64,000 nt of DNA from VRUE01 sp963707965 (lineage in GTDB: Bacteria > Actinomycetota > Thermoleophilia > Solirubrobacterales > 70-9), in the NCBI GenBank assembly GCA_963707965.1, contig CAVPRR010000007.1, positions 372,001 to 436,000 of the forward strand, read 5' to 3'. This document shows, piece after piece, positions 33,503 to 42,232 of this stretch. How positions within the stretch are numbered: the first letter of the stretch is position 1; the number at the start of each line of letters is the position of its first letter. The notes beneath the pieces are model-generated. The model searched no databases, had not been told where the DNA came from, and saw nothing but the letters and a program-made list of their open reading frames with translations. The translations under genes were made by a program, and so were the position numbers.

Positions 33503-34588
33503 TCAGGCAACCGCGGCGGCGCTCTCGACTCCGGGGGTGGCGAGAAGCGTCAGGGCCATCGCCACCGCCCATGGGGCATCCGACGTCCCCGATCCCGCCT
33601 CCTCCAGCAGTTCCACGAGCAGAGGGTCCGCGGGGGGCCCGGCGGCACCGTTGCCCCCAATCGCAAGCCGGGCGAGCTCCAGCATCTGGGAGGGATCGCC
33701 GCCGCCAATCATCGCGCCGCCCGCTGCAGTGAGCGCCGTCGCCACCCTGGTCTCGGCCAGTGTTGGCACCGCGTCCGGTGGGCCCGGCGGCGGGCCGGCC
33801 TCGAGCGGCACCTCGCCCGCCAGAAGGTTCTCGAGCTGGCCTCCCGCGACCAGCTCGATCCCCTCCTCTGACAGCCCGGCGAACCGGGCACAGCGCAGGT
33901 TAATCGCCAGGACCGCCTCGAGGTCCATATATGGAGCGTCGCTGCCGAAGAGAATCCGTCCCGGCGACACCAGGGAGTACAGCGCCATGAGGTCGGCCGG
34001 GTTCCACCAGGCCGTGTCGAAGAACAGGTTCGGGTGGGACGAAACCTCCCGCCACAGCGAGCTTAGGTCGGAGATCGCCGCGTGGGCGAGGACGATCGGG
34101 CAGCGACGGTGGTGCGCGACGAGTTCGAGGAGCGTCTCGCCATAGGAGCCGACCCCCAGGCCGGCGTGGATCAGAACCGGCACGCGCGCCTCGGCGGCGA
34201 CGCCGGCAATCGCGTCAACGCCGGGGTGGTCAAGCCGGAAATCCTCGGCGCGCGGGTGCAGCTTGAAGCCCTGGGCGCCGGCCGTGAGAGCGTCTGTGGC
34301 ATCGGCCGCGTCGCTCACCCTGGGATCGAGGCGTGCGAACTGCACCAGCCGATCCGGATGGCGCCGGCACTCCTCCGCCACCCGCCGGTTCTCCGCCCGG
34401 TAACCGTCGCTCACGCAGAGCGGAAAGATCACCGAGCGGCCGTCAAGCGCATCGAGCTCATGCAGATGCTCCTCGAACGTACGCGTCGTGCCGTCGATGT
34501 CGGTGCCGGTGTGGGCGTGGACGTCGAACAGGGAGATGCCCTCACCGAGCACCGCGATCTCGCCGCGGATGATGTCTCGGACGCTCAC
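33503..34588 (-). CDS. Amidohydrolase (PF04909-type TIM barrel)
   Basis: The 361-residue product has the metal-dependent amidohydrolase-2 layout: HxH in FDVHAHTGTD (about residue 23), the GFKLHPR strand, a metal-ligand His in VLIHAG, VLAHAAISD, and the catalytic Asp in ILFGSDAPYMD. Such enzymes hydrolyse or decarboxylate cyclic or aromatic carboxylates using Zn or a similar metal; the substrate cannot be told. GTG 34588 follows the stop of the small upstream gene by 2 nt, so they form an operon. The C-terminal 90 residues are an extra Ala/Gly-rich helical part. Confidence 0.78.
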   Translation of the reverse strand: MSVRDIIRGEIAVLGEGISLFDVHAHTGTDIDGTTRTFEEHLHELDALDGRSVIFPLCVSDGYRAENRRVAEECRRHPDRLVQFARLDPRVSDAADATDALTAGAQGFKLHPRAEDFRLDHPGVDAIAGVAAEARVPVLIHAGLGVGSYGETLLELVAHHRRCPIVLAHAAISDLSSLWREVSSHPNLFFDTAWWNPADLMALYSLVSPGRILFGSDAPYMDLEAVLAINLRCARFAGLSEEGIELVAGGQLENLLAGEVPLEAGPPPGPPDAVPTLAETRVATALTAAGGAMIGGGDPSQMLELARLAIGGNGAAGPPADPLLVELLEEAGSGTSDAPWAVAMALTLLATPGVESAAAVA

Positions 34589-34590
34589 AG

Positions 34591-34776
34591 TCAGGGGGTC
34601 CTGCGACCGGCCTGCCGCGCCCCGCCGCCCAGCTCGCGATACGCCCACTCGTCGAATCCGGGCGGGTAGAGCAGGGCCATCTGCGAGGCGATCGAGAGCG
34701 CGCCCGCCAGTTCCATGCCGCCGGTCCTGAACGGGGAGCGCCGCTTGCTTCTCTTGTATCGCTGCAATCGTTTCAT
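34591..34776 (-). CDS. Small basic protein in operon with the amidohydrolase
   Basis: A 61-residue product that starts MKRLQRYKRSKRRS and contains MELAGALSIASQMALLYPPGFDEWAYRELGGG. The N-terminus is strongly basic and the centre amphipathic. It ends 2 nt before the GTG of the amidohydrolase gene, and it may be a small partner or leader. No known family recognised. Support comes from spacing and codon bias. Confidence 0.5.
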   Translation of the reverse strand: MKRLQRYKRSKRRSPFRTGGMELAGALSIASQMALLYPPGFDEWAYRELGGGARQAGRRTP

Positions 34777-34968
34777 GGCACCGATCGTCCCGTTCCGGAC
34801 GGCCGTTCGCATCAGGGCAAGCCCCTGAACTTTCGATCCCCGTACGCACACCCACGAGTACCCGGCGCCTCCCTCTTGGGGAGGCGCCGGGCCGATCCGG
34901 GACAGTGGAGGGGTCTGGCTGCGCCGCGGGCGGCCCCGTGCCTGTGGCCGCGTGCTGCCCTACCCGTG

Positions 34969-37260
34969 CTACTTCGGCCCGCCGGGCAGGACCATGAGCT
35001 TCAGGTGGTTGGAGTTGCCCTGCAGGTAGGGGTAGCCCACCGTCTGGCGGACCTGGGCTCGCATCACGTATTTGGTCCTGCGGTAGGTGTGGCGGAAGCG
35101 GTAGGCGAGGTTGAAGTGCCCGTTGTTGCGGGTGCGGTAGCGGCGGAAGGCGGTCCAGCCCTTGCCGACCCTGGCCTGCAAGACGATCACCACCCGGTCG
35201 TTGTGGGGGCCGGGGATCTCGCCGCGGAAGCGGGCGAAGTGCTTGTTGTAGATGATCTTGCGCTTCGCCGTGAAGGTCGGGTGCACGACCGTCTCCAGGG
35301 TTGCTTGGCTCACCACTTCGCGGTGATCGCGGCGGTGGATGACGCTTATCTCCCGCGAGGCTCCAGGCTCCACGGGGAAGCGGTAGCTGCCGTCGGAGCC
35401 GCTGATCGCAAAGCCCAGGAATTCGCGCTCTGCATCGGTCACCACGCGGCTGAAGACGCAAAGGGGCGCCAGGGAGACCCCCCTGCCGTCTGTTGCCTTC
35501 AGGGCGCCGTGCACGATCGATCCCTCTCCTTCCTGGACCACTTCGTCGTTTGAGCCGTCGGCTCCCAGGCCGGCGCTCAGCGAATCTCCCGTGTTGGTGT
35601 CGGCTCGCACGCACTGGTAGGCGAGCGGCACGCTGACCGGGGCCCCGACGTTGCCCTCTGCGTCTGAGAGCCACATCCGCAGGCCATAGGAGCCGCGCTC
35701 CTTGGGGCTCTGCAGGTCGGCGATCGCCTCGACGTTGGCCCCTGCCACGGTTTGGGTGGGGACCGCCACCGCTCCCTTGGCGTCCAGCACCTGGTAGTGC
35801 ACGGCGTCGATCGGGGAGCCCGAGTCGGCGATGTTTCGCCAGCGCACGTCGATGCCCTGCGCCTTGCGGCTCTGGGCGGGGGCCGCCACGGAGATGTCCT
35901 GGGGGGCGGCGGGGGGCGTTGTGTCGTGGGGGATGGCCGCCGTCGCCGAGGGGCCGCTGAAGCCGACCTGGTCCTCCAGCCAGACGCGCAGGTAGTAGGT
36001 GCCGGGTGAGCTTGGCCCGGCGATGTCTTTGAGCGCAGAGGGGTTGGTGGCCGTGACCGTCTGGGTCGGCGCCACCACGTCCCCGCTGGCGTTGACGACG
36101 TCGTAGTGGACCTTGGTGATCGGGGAGCCCGAGTTGACCGGCAGCGACCAGCCGGCGTCGAAGTGGTCGAGGTAGCGGGCGGGGTTGGCGGTGCTCACAC
36201 CCAGCGCCGCGGGCTTGCCCGGGGCGCTGTTGTCGGTGTAGACGGTGCGCTGGTCGCAGGACTCGCTGCCGGTGCCGTCCAGGCCCTTCCACTGGGCGTA
36301 GTCCTGGGTGCAGGCCCGCACGGTATGCGGCCCATCGCCAAGCGAGGCGGTGTCGAAGGTGTAGGAGCGACCGATGCCCGCTGCCTGTGCGCAGGGGGCG
36401 AACTGGCGGGCGAATTCCTGGTTTTGCTGGGAGTAGCCCGTGTCGCATTCACCCGGGTGGTCGATCACGAAGCGGTTTGCGTTGTCGATCGTCACGTGCT
36501 CGTAGCGGATGCCGGAGCCCACCTCGTTCCAGCTGTAGGTAACGGACTGCGTGCCCCGCACCCACTGGCCTCCCAGGAACGGGGCGCCCGTATTGGTCAG
36601 GCCAACCTGGGATGGCGAAACGTCGGCAAGCATGAGAACGAAGCTGTTCGCGTCCACGGCGTTGTAGTTGGTGCGATCGCAGCCGGCCGGCCGGTAACAC
36701 GTCAGCTCGAAGACGAAGCGCCGGTAATAACCGTAATTCCCGAAGGGCCAGAGGTGGGAGGCGAAGGTCGAGGTCGGGGCCCAACCGATCCCGCCGAGGC
36801 TGCCATTGGCTACGCCGGAGCCCTGCATCAGGATGTTGTAAGGCCCACCGCCACCGAAGTCTTCCGCCCAGAAGCGACCGCGCCAGCCTTCGTTGAACGC
36901 GTTCGGCTCGCGCGTGTAGCCGCCGCCGGCGAGGATTGCGATCCAGGGCGTAGCGGTCCAGGACATGCTGCCGTAGGCGCTCTCGCCCGCGTTGCCACCC
37001 GACTGGTTCTCGTTGATCCTCAGGAAGGCGTTGTTGCCGGCGGGGTCGGGTGCAGGGCCGCACCAGTTGTTGAATTCGAAGATCCCGCCTGGGTTCGAGC
37101 CGCTGATCGTGTTCGTGGCGGTGGCGAAGCCGTTGGAGCCGTTGTTGCCGGCGCAGAGAACCATCTTGTAGTTGGCGGCGCGCGCCGGCTGGGCGACCGT
37201 CACCAGGAACCCGAAGCATGCGGCGATCCCGATCAGGCACATCACCACCCGATTTGGCAT
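34969..37260 (-). CDS. Large secreted protein with Ig/fibronectin-like repeats
   Basis: A 763-residue exported protein. ATG 37260 follows a GAGAGGG site and begins a signal peptide ending PARA near residue 28. The first 250 residues are Gly/Asn/Trp/Tyr-rich (GNNGSNGFATATN, GGNAGESAYGS), resembling the actinobacterial surface proteins that recognise carbohydrate or envelope ligands. Two repeated beta-domains follow with DTTPPAAP, SGSPI-x-VHY and GTYYLRVWL(E/D)D, i.e. fibronectin/Ig-like modules at about 375-460 and 470-560. The C-terminal 150 residues are basic, with RGEIPGPHNDRVVIVLQARVGKGW and GHFNLAYRFRHTYRRTKYVMRAQV, a sandwich domain common in this group of bacteria. Function is probably surface adhesion or shell formation. 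Confidence 0.7.
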   Translation of the reverse strand: MPNRVVMCLIGIAACFGFLVTVAQPARAANYKMVLCAGNNGSNGFATATNTISGSNPGGIFEFNNWCGPAPDPAGNNAFLRINENQSGGNAGESAYGSMSWTATPWIAILAGGGYTREPNAFNEGWRGRFWAEDFGGGGPYNILMQGSGVANGSLGGIGWAPTSTFASHLWPFGNYGYYRRFVFELTCYRPAGCDRTNYNAVDANSFVLMLADVSPSQVGLTNTGAPFLGGQWVRGTQSVTYSWNEVGSGIRYEHVTIDNANRFVIDHPGECDTGYSQQNQEFARQFAPCAQAAGIGRSYTFDTASLGDGPHTVRACTQDYAQWKGLDGTGSESCDQRTVYTDNSAPGKPAALGVSTANPARYLDHFDAGWSLPVNSGSPITKVHYDVVNASGDVVAPTQTVTATNPSALKDIAGPSSPGTYYLRVWLEDQVGFSGPSATAAIPHDTTPPAAPQDISVAAPAQSRKAQGIDVRWRNIADSGSPIDAVHYQVLDAKGAVAVPTQTVAGANVEAIADLQSPKERGSYGLRMWLSDAEGNVGAPVSVPLAYQCVRADTNTGDSLSAGLGADGSNDEVVQEGEGSIVHGALKATDGRGVSLAPLCVFSRVVTDAEREFLGFAISGSDGSYRFPVEPGASREISVIHRRDHREVVSQATLETVVHPTFTAKRKIIYNKHFARFRGEIPGPHNDRVVIVLQARVGKGWTAFRRYRTRNNGHFNLAYRFRHTYRRTKYVMRAQVRQTVGYPYLQGNSNHLKLMVLPGGPK

Positions 37261-37625
37261 GTGTGAACCCTCTCGACAGCGTCGAGCCTCCATTGCTAGC
37301 TCCTTCCCAAGATGGCCCGATTACGGGCCTATACCGGGACCCCCTTAGGGCCCCCTCTCACCCTTAAGACGTGAGGGGCACCACCTTCGTACCCCCACTG
37401 GGTGAAAAACTTCTGTCTGAGATTCGAGAGTAGCCAGCATCGGCAAAAGGCACAAGAACAAAACTTAGTGTCCACTTGTCCACCCTCCCCATCTCGACGA
37501 AAGGCCGATGCGGCGGGGAATCCAATCTCAAGCGCGGCATGTCTCGAAACCGTCACCGAGTACGTCATGTCGCTAGATGAACTCTGGCACTGAGCTGGTC
37601 CCGGGCTTCCGAACCAGAAGGCGTT
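37261..37625. other. Intergenic region, no supported gene
   Basis: The 365 nt between the divergent secreted-protein and exonuclease genes have lower GC and an inverted CTTAGGGCCCCC/GGGACCCCC-rich patch near 37335-37365. A 63-codon open frame exists at 37402-37593 but has neither ribosome site nor codon bias. It probably contains both promoters; I cannot place them confidently. Confidence 0.5.
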
Positions 37626-38486
37626 GTGAGTCCCATGGGCAATAGCCAAACCTCTGCAACGGTCCGCCGGCCGACTCGCGGCAGGAGAGACCTGACCCTC
37701 CTCTTCGAAATGGGTCGGGGGCGCGCGGCTGCCTTCGAAGAGATCGGGATCAGCAAGCGCGACGACCTCGACACCTGTGACGTGCAGCGCGTCGCCGCCA
37801 ATCTCCGCGCCATTGGGACGAAGATCTCGCCGGCGCAGATAGAGCAGATGCGCTTCCATGCCCAGAGCTACAGGGAGGGGCGAGCGATTCTCTTCGGATC
37901 GCCGCCGGCCGTCGGCGATTCCTTTGTCGCGCTGGATCTCGAGTACGACCTCTTCAAGCCAAGAGTCTGGCTGATCGGCCTCTACGTGATCGACGGGGAG
38001 GAGCGCGAGCACGTCGCTCTGTGGGCCGACGACGCGCTGGAAGAGTGCAGCAACCTGGAAGGCCTGGCCGAGCTGCTCGAAGCGCACCCCGGCCTGCCCG
38101 TCGTGACCTGGGGTGGGATCTCGGCTGATCTTCCGCAGCTCAAGGGTGCATGCAACCGGCTGGGGCTCGAGCGCCTGCTGGACGACCTCGAGGATCGGCA
38201 CGTCGACGTCTTCGTCCACGCACGCCGGACCCTGCGCCTCCCGATTCCCGAGCTTTCGCTCGGCGAGGTCGCGGCGTTCTTCGGAGTGACCAAGAACAGC
38301 TCGATCTGCAACGGACGTGAGGCACAGGCCCTGTACTCCAGGTACCTGACCCGGTACAGCCCAAGGGTCAGACGAATCATCCAGGACGAACTCATCACCT
38401 ACAACCGGGACGACCTCGACGCCCTCGTCGAAACGGTGCGTACCGTCCAGAGACTGCCGGTCGAGGCCGCGCGCCCCATCGCCTGA
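37626..38486 (+). CDS. RNase H-like 3'-5' exonuclease (YprB/TM0106-type)
   Basis: The 286-residue product has a helix-hairpin-like lead (FEEIGISKRDDLDTCDVQRV), then a DEDD-type nuclease: D-x-E in FVALDLEYDLFK (about residue 101), GLPVVTWGGISADLPQL for the second Asp, and LITYNRDDLDALVETV for the last acidic residues (Y-x3-D type). This matches predicted RNase H-like exonucleases often found as partners of RecB-type nucleases. Start is GTG 37626 or ATG 37635. It stands alone here; no helicase is adjacent. Confidence 0.75.
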   Translation: MSPMGNSQTSATVRRPTRGRRDLTLLFEMGRGRAAAFEEIGISKRDDLDTCDVQRVAANLRAIGTKISPAQIEQMRFHAQSYREGRAILFGSPPAVGDSFVALDLEYDLFKPRVWLIGLYVIDGEEREHVALWADDALEECSNLEGLAELLEAHPGLPVVTWGGISADLPQLKGACNRLGLERLLDDLEDRHVDVFVHARRTLRLPIPELSLGEVAAFFGVTKNSSICNGREAQALYSRYLTRYSPRVRRIIQDELITYNRDDLDALVETVRTVQRLPVEAARPIA

Positions 38487-38621
38487 CGCCGCAGGCCGGG
38501 CCTGCGGTACGGGTTTCGCCTCGAGAACAGCCTCACCGTGAAGCTCGAGGGTGCGCAGAAGGACCTCGAAGCCGGCGCAACCGCAGCCGGGGTGAGTGCA
38601 CTCCCCGACTAGGCTTGGGGG

Positions 38622-39539
38622 GTGAACGTCCTGATCGCCGCGGACATGGAGGGGATCGCGGGCATCGAGGACTGTGGCTATTGCCTGCCGTCGCATCCCG
38701 CCGCCTATGCCCGCGGCCGGCGGCTGATGACGGAAGAGGTGCTGGTCGCGATCGAGGCACTGCGCTCAGCTGGGGTCGACAGAATCTCGGTTGGGGATTG
38801 GCACCTGGTCGGGACCAACATCGAACGCGGCCGCATGCCGGAAGGGGTCGAGGTCCGTCCGATCGCCGATCTGGCGCTGAACGAGGCCGAGCCCTCAATG
38901 ACGAAGGCGAGCGGCGGACGCCTCGACGCCGTCGTCATGCTCGGCCACCACGCAAGCACTCCGAACCCGCGCGCGTTCTGCTCGCACACCTTCGTCTGGG
39001 AGATGGAGGTGCTGCTCGACGGCGAGTCGCTCAGCGAGGTGCGGGTCTTCGCGCAGGCCCTTGCGGCGGAGGGCATTCCGGTGCTGGTCGCCTGCGGCGA
39101 TCGCTGGATGCTCGAGGAGCTCGGCGAGGGCGAGATGGGAAGCGCGCGCCTCGTGGCGACGAAGGAGGGAGACGGCCGGGCGCGGGCTCGCTCGCGCGAG
39201 GTGGACTCGGCCCGAGCCGATCTGACCGCCTCGATCGCCGCGGCCCTGGCGGCGCCGCTGCGGCCGCCGCTCGCCCGCGACTATCCGGCTGAGCTGCAAG
39301 TCGTGGTCGAGGGCGAAGAGCTTGCGCGGCGGACCATTGCCGAGCCTGCCGATCTGCTCACCGCGATCGCGACCGTCTTCCGCACGAGTCAGGTCTCGCG
39401 CGAGTACCGCCTGCTCGCCAAGCTGCTGCCGGCCGGAGATGCCTCGCGGGGACGAGCGCTGCAGCGAAGGCTTGGCAGCCTCGTGGCGACGCCGGTGATG
39501 CGCTCCAAGGAGCGCCGCTGGCTTGCCGCGAGCCCATAG
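38622..39539 (+). CDS. M55 family D-aminopeptidase (DppA-like)
   Basis: The 305-residue protein begins MNVLIAADMEGIAGI, the metal-binding D-x-E-G motif of the M55 family, followed by GDWHLVGTN-like and LGHHASTPNPRAFCSHT, where the His pair binds zinc. DppA-type enzymes remove N-terminal D-amino acids from short peptides and assemble as decamers. GTG 38622 was chosen as start because it opens directly on the conserved strand. It is convergent with the DUF2855 gene with a 4-nt gap. Substrate specificity not visible. Confidence 0.82.
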   Translation: MNVLIAADMEGIAGIEDCGYCLPSHPAAYARGRRLMTEEVLVAIEALRSAGVDRISVGDWHLVGTNIERGRMPEGVEVRPIADLALNEAEPSMTKASGGRLDAVVMLGHHASTPNPRAFCSHTFVWEMEVLLDGESLSEVRVFAQALAAEGIPVLVACGDRWMLEELGEGEMGSARLVATKEGDGRARARSREVDSARADLTASIAAALAAPLRPPLARDYPAELQVVVEGEELARRTIAEPADLLTAIATVFRTSQVSREYRLLAKLLPAGDASRGRALQRRLGSLVATPVMRSKERRWLAASP

Positions 39540-39543
39540 CGTC

Positions 39544-40614
39544 CTACACAAGTGAGAGCACGTGGGCGCTCTTCGGACCGACCCGGCCCTCGAGCACGTC
39601 GAGGTAGGCGTCACGGACGGCGTCGAATCCCTCGCCCCGGATCGGCTCGAGCCAGCTGCCAATCCACTCGCAAAACGGGTGCCAGGCGTCGGCCGCCCGC
39701 GTCTCGAGGCCGCTGCGGCCCCAGTCCTCGGAACGCTTGGTGACGCGGTCGGGGGCGAAGAAGAAGGTCGGGGTCGGGCCCGGCAGCTCGCCCGCTCCGG
39801 CCGCGAGCTCCTCCCAGTGGGTGGCCCCCACGGTCATGCTGTGGACGAGCCGGTCGCCGTAGTGCATGTGGACCGCGCGGCGCACCTCGCCGTCGCCGGC
39901 GATGTCGACGAAGGTGGCGGGGCCTGGCCCGAGCGAATCGATCGCGTCGTAGGTCACCGTGCGGTCGTAGATCCCCAGGCCCTCGACGAATTCGACGCTG
40001 CGGGGCGAGGTGAGGCCGACCAGCTCGACCCCGTCGCGCCGGGCGAGCATGAAGGCAGCGGCGATCGCGGTCTTGCTCGAGGCGCTGGAGATGACGATCG
40101 GGCCGCTCGTCGTAATGCCCTCGTCTGCGAGCTGGTCGTCGATCAGAAACGAGGTGAAGAAGAGCGGCCGCAGCAGCATCTGGATCTCCTCCGTGTCCGC
40201 CCGGTAGAACGGATCGGCGCCGGTGGTCAGGTAGCGGTGGTAGGCGGACGGCAGCGCCGCCCGGTGTGGCGAGCCGTCGACAAAGCCACTTTCGCCGGCA
40301 TCGGCCGGGACGACGACCAGATGCGAGGAGGGCGGCAGGTAGCCGAACACCCGCGCCCCCGGCTCCACCCCGTCCGTCTCGCTGCGCTCGACCTCGGCGA
40401 AGCCCCACATCGGCACCCGCCCCCAGCCGTCCTCGGCCGGGAAGAAGTCCCAGTAGCCCATCGCCTCGCCGAAGACCGCGTAGGTGACGTTGTTGGCGGT
40501 GAGGCCAAAGGTGTCGATCCGAAGCAGCGCCTCGCCGGTCTCGATCTCCGGTGCCGGAGCCTCGGAGATACGACACTCGCGCAGATCGTCACGCTTGACC
40601 AGGAAGTCCGTCAT
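39544..40614 (-). CDS. DUF2855 family protein (medium-chain reductase-like)
   Basis: The 356-residue protein resembles the DUF2855 family: an N-terminal GroES-like segment (TGEALLRIDTFGLTANNVTYAVFGEAMGYWDFFPA), a central GPIVISSASSKTAIAAAFMLA that replaces the Rossmann glycine motif of quinone reductases, and a later TFVDIAGDGEVRRAVHMHYGDRL. These proteins are thought to be oxidoreductase relatives; no reaction is established. ATG 40614 was chosen. It is divergent from the reductase gene at 40654 with only 39 nt between the starts, so the two may share a control region. Confidence 0.8.
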   Translation of the reverse strand: MTDFLVKRDDLRECRISEAPAPEIETGEALLRIDTFGLTANNVTYAVFGEAMGYWDFFPAEDGWGRVPMWGFAEVERSETDGVEPGARVFGYLPPSSHLVVVPADAGESGFVDGSPHRAALPSAYHRYLTTGADPFYRADTEEIQMLLRPLFFTSFLIDDQLADEGITTSGPIVISSASSKTAIAAAFMLARRDGVELVGLTSPRSVEFVEGLGIYDRTVTYDAIDSLGPGPATFVDIAGDGEVRRAVHMHYGDRLVHSMTVGATHWEELAAGAGELPGPTPTFFFAPDRVTKRSEDWGRSGLETRAADAWHPFCEWIGSWLEPIRGEGFDAVRDAYLDVLEGRVGPKSAHVLSLV

Positions 40615-40653
40615 CGCCGCTCGGATGTTCCCACGTTCATACTGCTGGGACTC

Positions 40654-41706
40654 ATGGAGGGCTCGGCAGAGGAGACGAAGACCGTTCTGGTCACCGGTGG
40701 CTCGGGGTACCTCGGCGGCTGGTGCGTGGTCGAGCTCCTGCGCCGCGGCTACCGCGTCCGCACTACCGTGCGCGACCTCGCCCGCGAGGCGGAGGTACGG
40801 GCCGCGGTCGGGGCCCAGGTCGAGGCCGGAGACCGCCTCACCGTGCTCGCCGCCGACCTGCTCGCCGACGCAGGCTGGGCGGACGCCGTCAGCGGCTGCG
40901 ACTACGTCCTCCACGTCGCCTCGCCCTTCCCGCCACAGCAGCCGAAGGACCCCGACGAGCTGATCGTGCCGGCGCGGGACGGAACGCTGCGGGTGCTCGG
41001 AGCGAGCCTCGACGCCGGGGTCGAGCGCATCGTCGTCACCTCTTCGGTTGCCGCGATAACGGGCGGCGGCAAGCCGGTGCACGGGCGACCGCTGGACGAG
41101 CGGGACTGGAGCGATCCCGACAACCCCAAGCTTTCGCCCTACGCGCGCTCGAAGACGATCGCCGAGCGCGCGGCCTGGGACTTCGTGCGCGAGCGCGCCG
41201 CGACCGAGAAGCTGGCGACGGTCAACCCCGGCGCGATCATCGGCCCCGTGCTGAGCGACGATCGCTCCTTCTCGCTGCAGGCGATCGAACGGCTGCTGGC
41301 GGGAATGCCGGGTGTGCCGCGGATCGGCTTCAGCTTCGTCGACGTCCGCGACGTCGCTGACCTGGAGATCAGGGCGATGACCGCTCCCGAGGCGGGCGGC
41401 GAGCGCTTCGTCGCGGTCGAGTCGTTCCAGTGGATGGCCGACCTCGCCGTCGTGCTGCGCGAGCGCATGGGCGAGGCGGCAGCGAAGGTGCCGACGCGGA
41501 CGGTGCCGAACCTGCTCGTGCGCGGGATGGCGATCTTCGATCCCGGCGTCCGCTCGATAATCGGCCAGCTCGGCCGCAAGACCGACCTCTCGAGCGAGCG
41601 GGCCAAGACGCAGCTCGGCTGGTCGCCGCGACCGATCGACGAGACGGTCGTCGAGTGCGCTCAGAGCCTGATCGACAGGGGCGCGGCCGCTACCGCTCAG
41701 ACCTGA
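40654..41706 (+). CDS. NAD(P)-dependent epimerase/reductase (dihydroflavonol/cinnamoyl-reductase-like SDR)
   Basis: The 350-residue extended short-chain dehydrogenase has the dinucleotide motif VLVTGGSGYLGGW (TGxxGxxG), RTTVRDLAREAEVR, DYVLHVASPFPP, a catalytic Ser in VVTSSVAAITG, and the Y-x3-K pair in YARSKTIAERAAW. TVNPGAIIGPVLSDD is typical of dihydroflavonol-4-reductase/cinnamoyl-CoA-reductase relatives in bacteria, which reduce carbonyls. The precise substrate is unknown. It is divergent from DUF2855. Confidence 0.85.
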   Translation: MEGSAEETKTVLVTGGSGYLGGWCVVELLRRGYRVRTTVRDLAREAEVRAAVGAQVEAGDRLTVLAADLLADAGWADAVSGCDYVLHVASPFPPQQPKDPDELIVPARDGTLRVLGASLDAGVERIVVTSSVAAITGGGKPVHGRPLDERDWSDPDNPKLSPYARSKTIAERAAWDFVRERAATEKLATVNPGAIIGPVLSDDRSFSLQAIERLLAGMPGVPRIGFSFVDVRDVADLEIRAMTAPEAGGERFVAVESFQWMADLAVVLRERMGEAAAKVPTRTVPNLLVRGMAIFDPGVRSIIGQLGRKTDLSSERAKTQLGWSPRPIDETVVECAQSLIDRGAAATAQT

Positions 41707-41802
41707 CGTCTCGGGCGGCGTGCCCCGTTGACTCGGGGGTTGGTGGGCCTGCGTTTGAGGTGCGCGTACACGAACTGCTGGGCTCGACGACGACCGGCGC
41801 GG

Positions 41803-42093
41803 CTATGCGGTCGGGTCGGCCGGCTCGGAGCCCTGAAGGAGCTGCCCGGCGCGGATGCGCTCCGCCATGTCCATCGATTCCTCGCGGTAGGCGCGCCCGT
41901 CCTCGAACTCGATCACCGGGTACTTGCGCTGTCCAGACAGATTCTCGAGATCGTCGCGCTTGCTCGGCCGCAGCGGCCCCTTTACGACCTCGTACTCGAC
42001 TCCCTGCTCATCGAGGGCCTTCTGCACCCGCCAGCATGGATGAGCGTCGATCTTGGCCCACATGGCTGAACAGCGGTGGAGCTTGACTGCCAT
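41803..42093 (-). CDS. Glutaredoxin/GST N-terminal-like thioredoxin-fold protein
   Basis: A 96-residue single-domain protein: MAVKLHRCSAMWAKIDAHPCWRVQKALDEQGVEYEVV followed by LSGQRKYPVIEFEDGRAYRES, i.e. strand-helix-strand, cis-Pro strand and the glutathione-binding-like ESM segment of GST_N domains. Cysteines are at positions 8 and 20, not in a CxxC. It may be a small thiol transferase or an adaptor. The 139 nt separating it from the second transfer locus contain nothing else supportable. Confidence 0.68.
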   Translation of the reverse strand: MAVKLHRCSAMWAKIDAHPCWRVQKALDEQGVEYEVVKGPLRPSKRDDLENLSGQRKYPVIEFEDGRAYREESMDMAERIRAGQLLQGSEPADPTA

Positions 42094-42232
42094 CGCGCAA
42101 CCCTAGCCCGGAGGGCCGCTTTCGGCAACTCGTCCAGCGGGGGATCGGGCCTGCCCAGTCGTACATCAGGCAGGGACAGATCCCTTCGACCACTGCCGCG
42201 ATCCGGCACAGATCCGCTTCAACGAGGCCGCG

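Noticed and set aside
37402..37593. 63-codon open frame between secreted-protein and exonuclease genes
   Set aside because: No ribosome site or codon bias and a non-protein-like composition.
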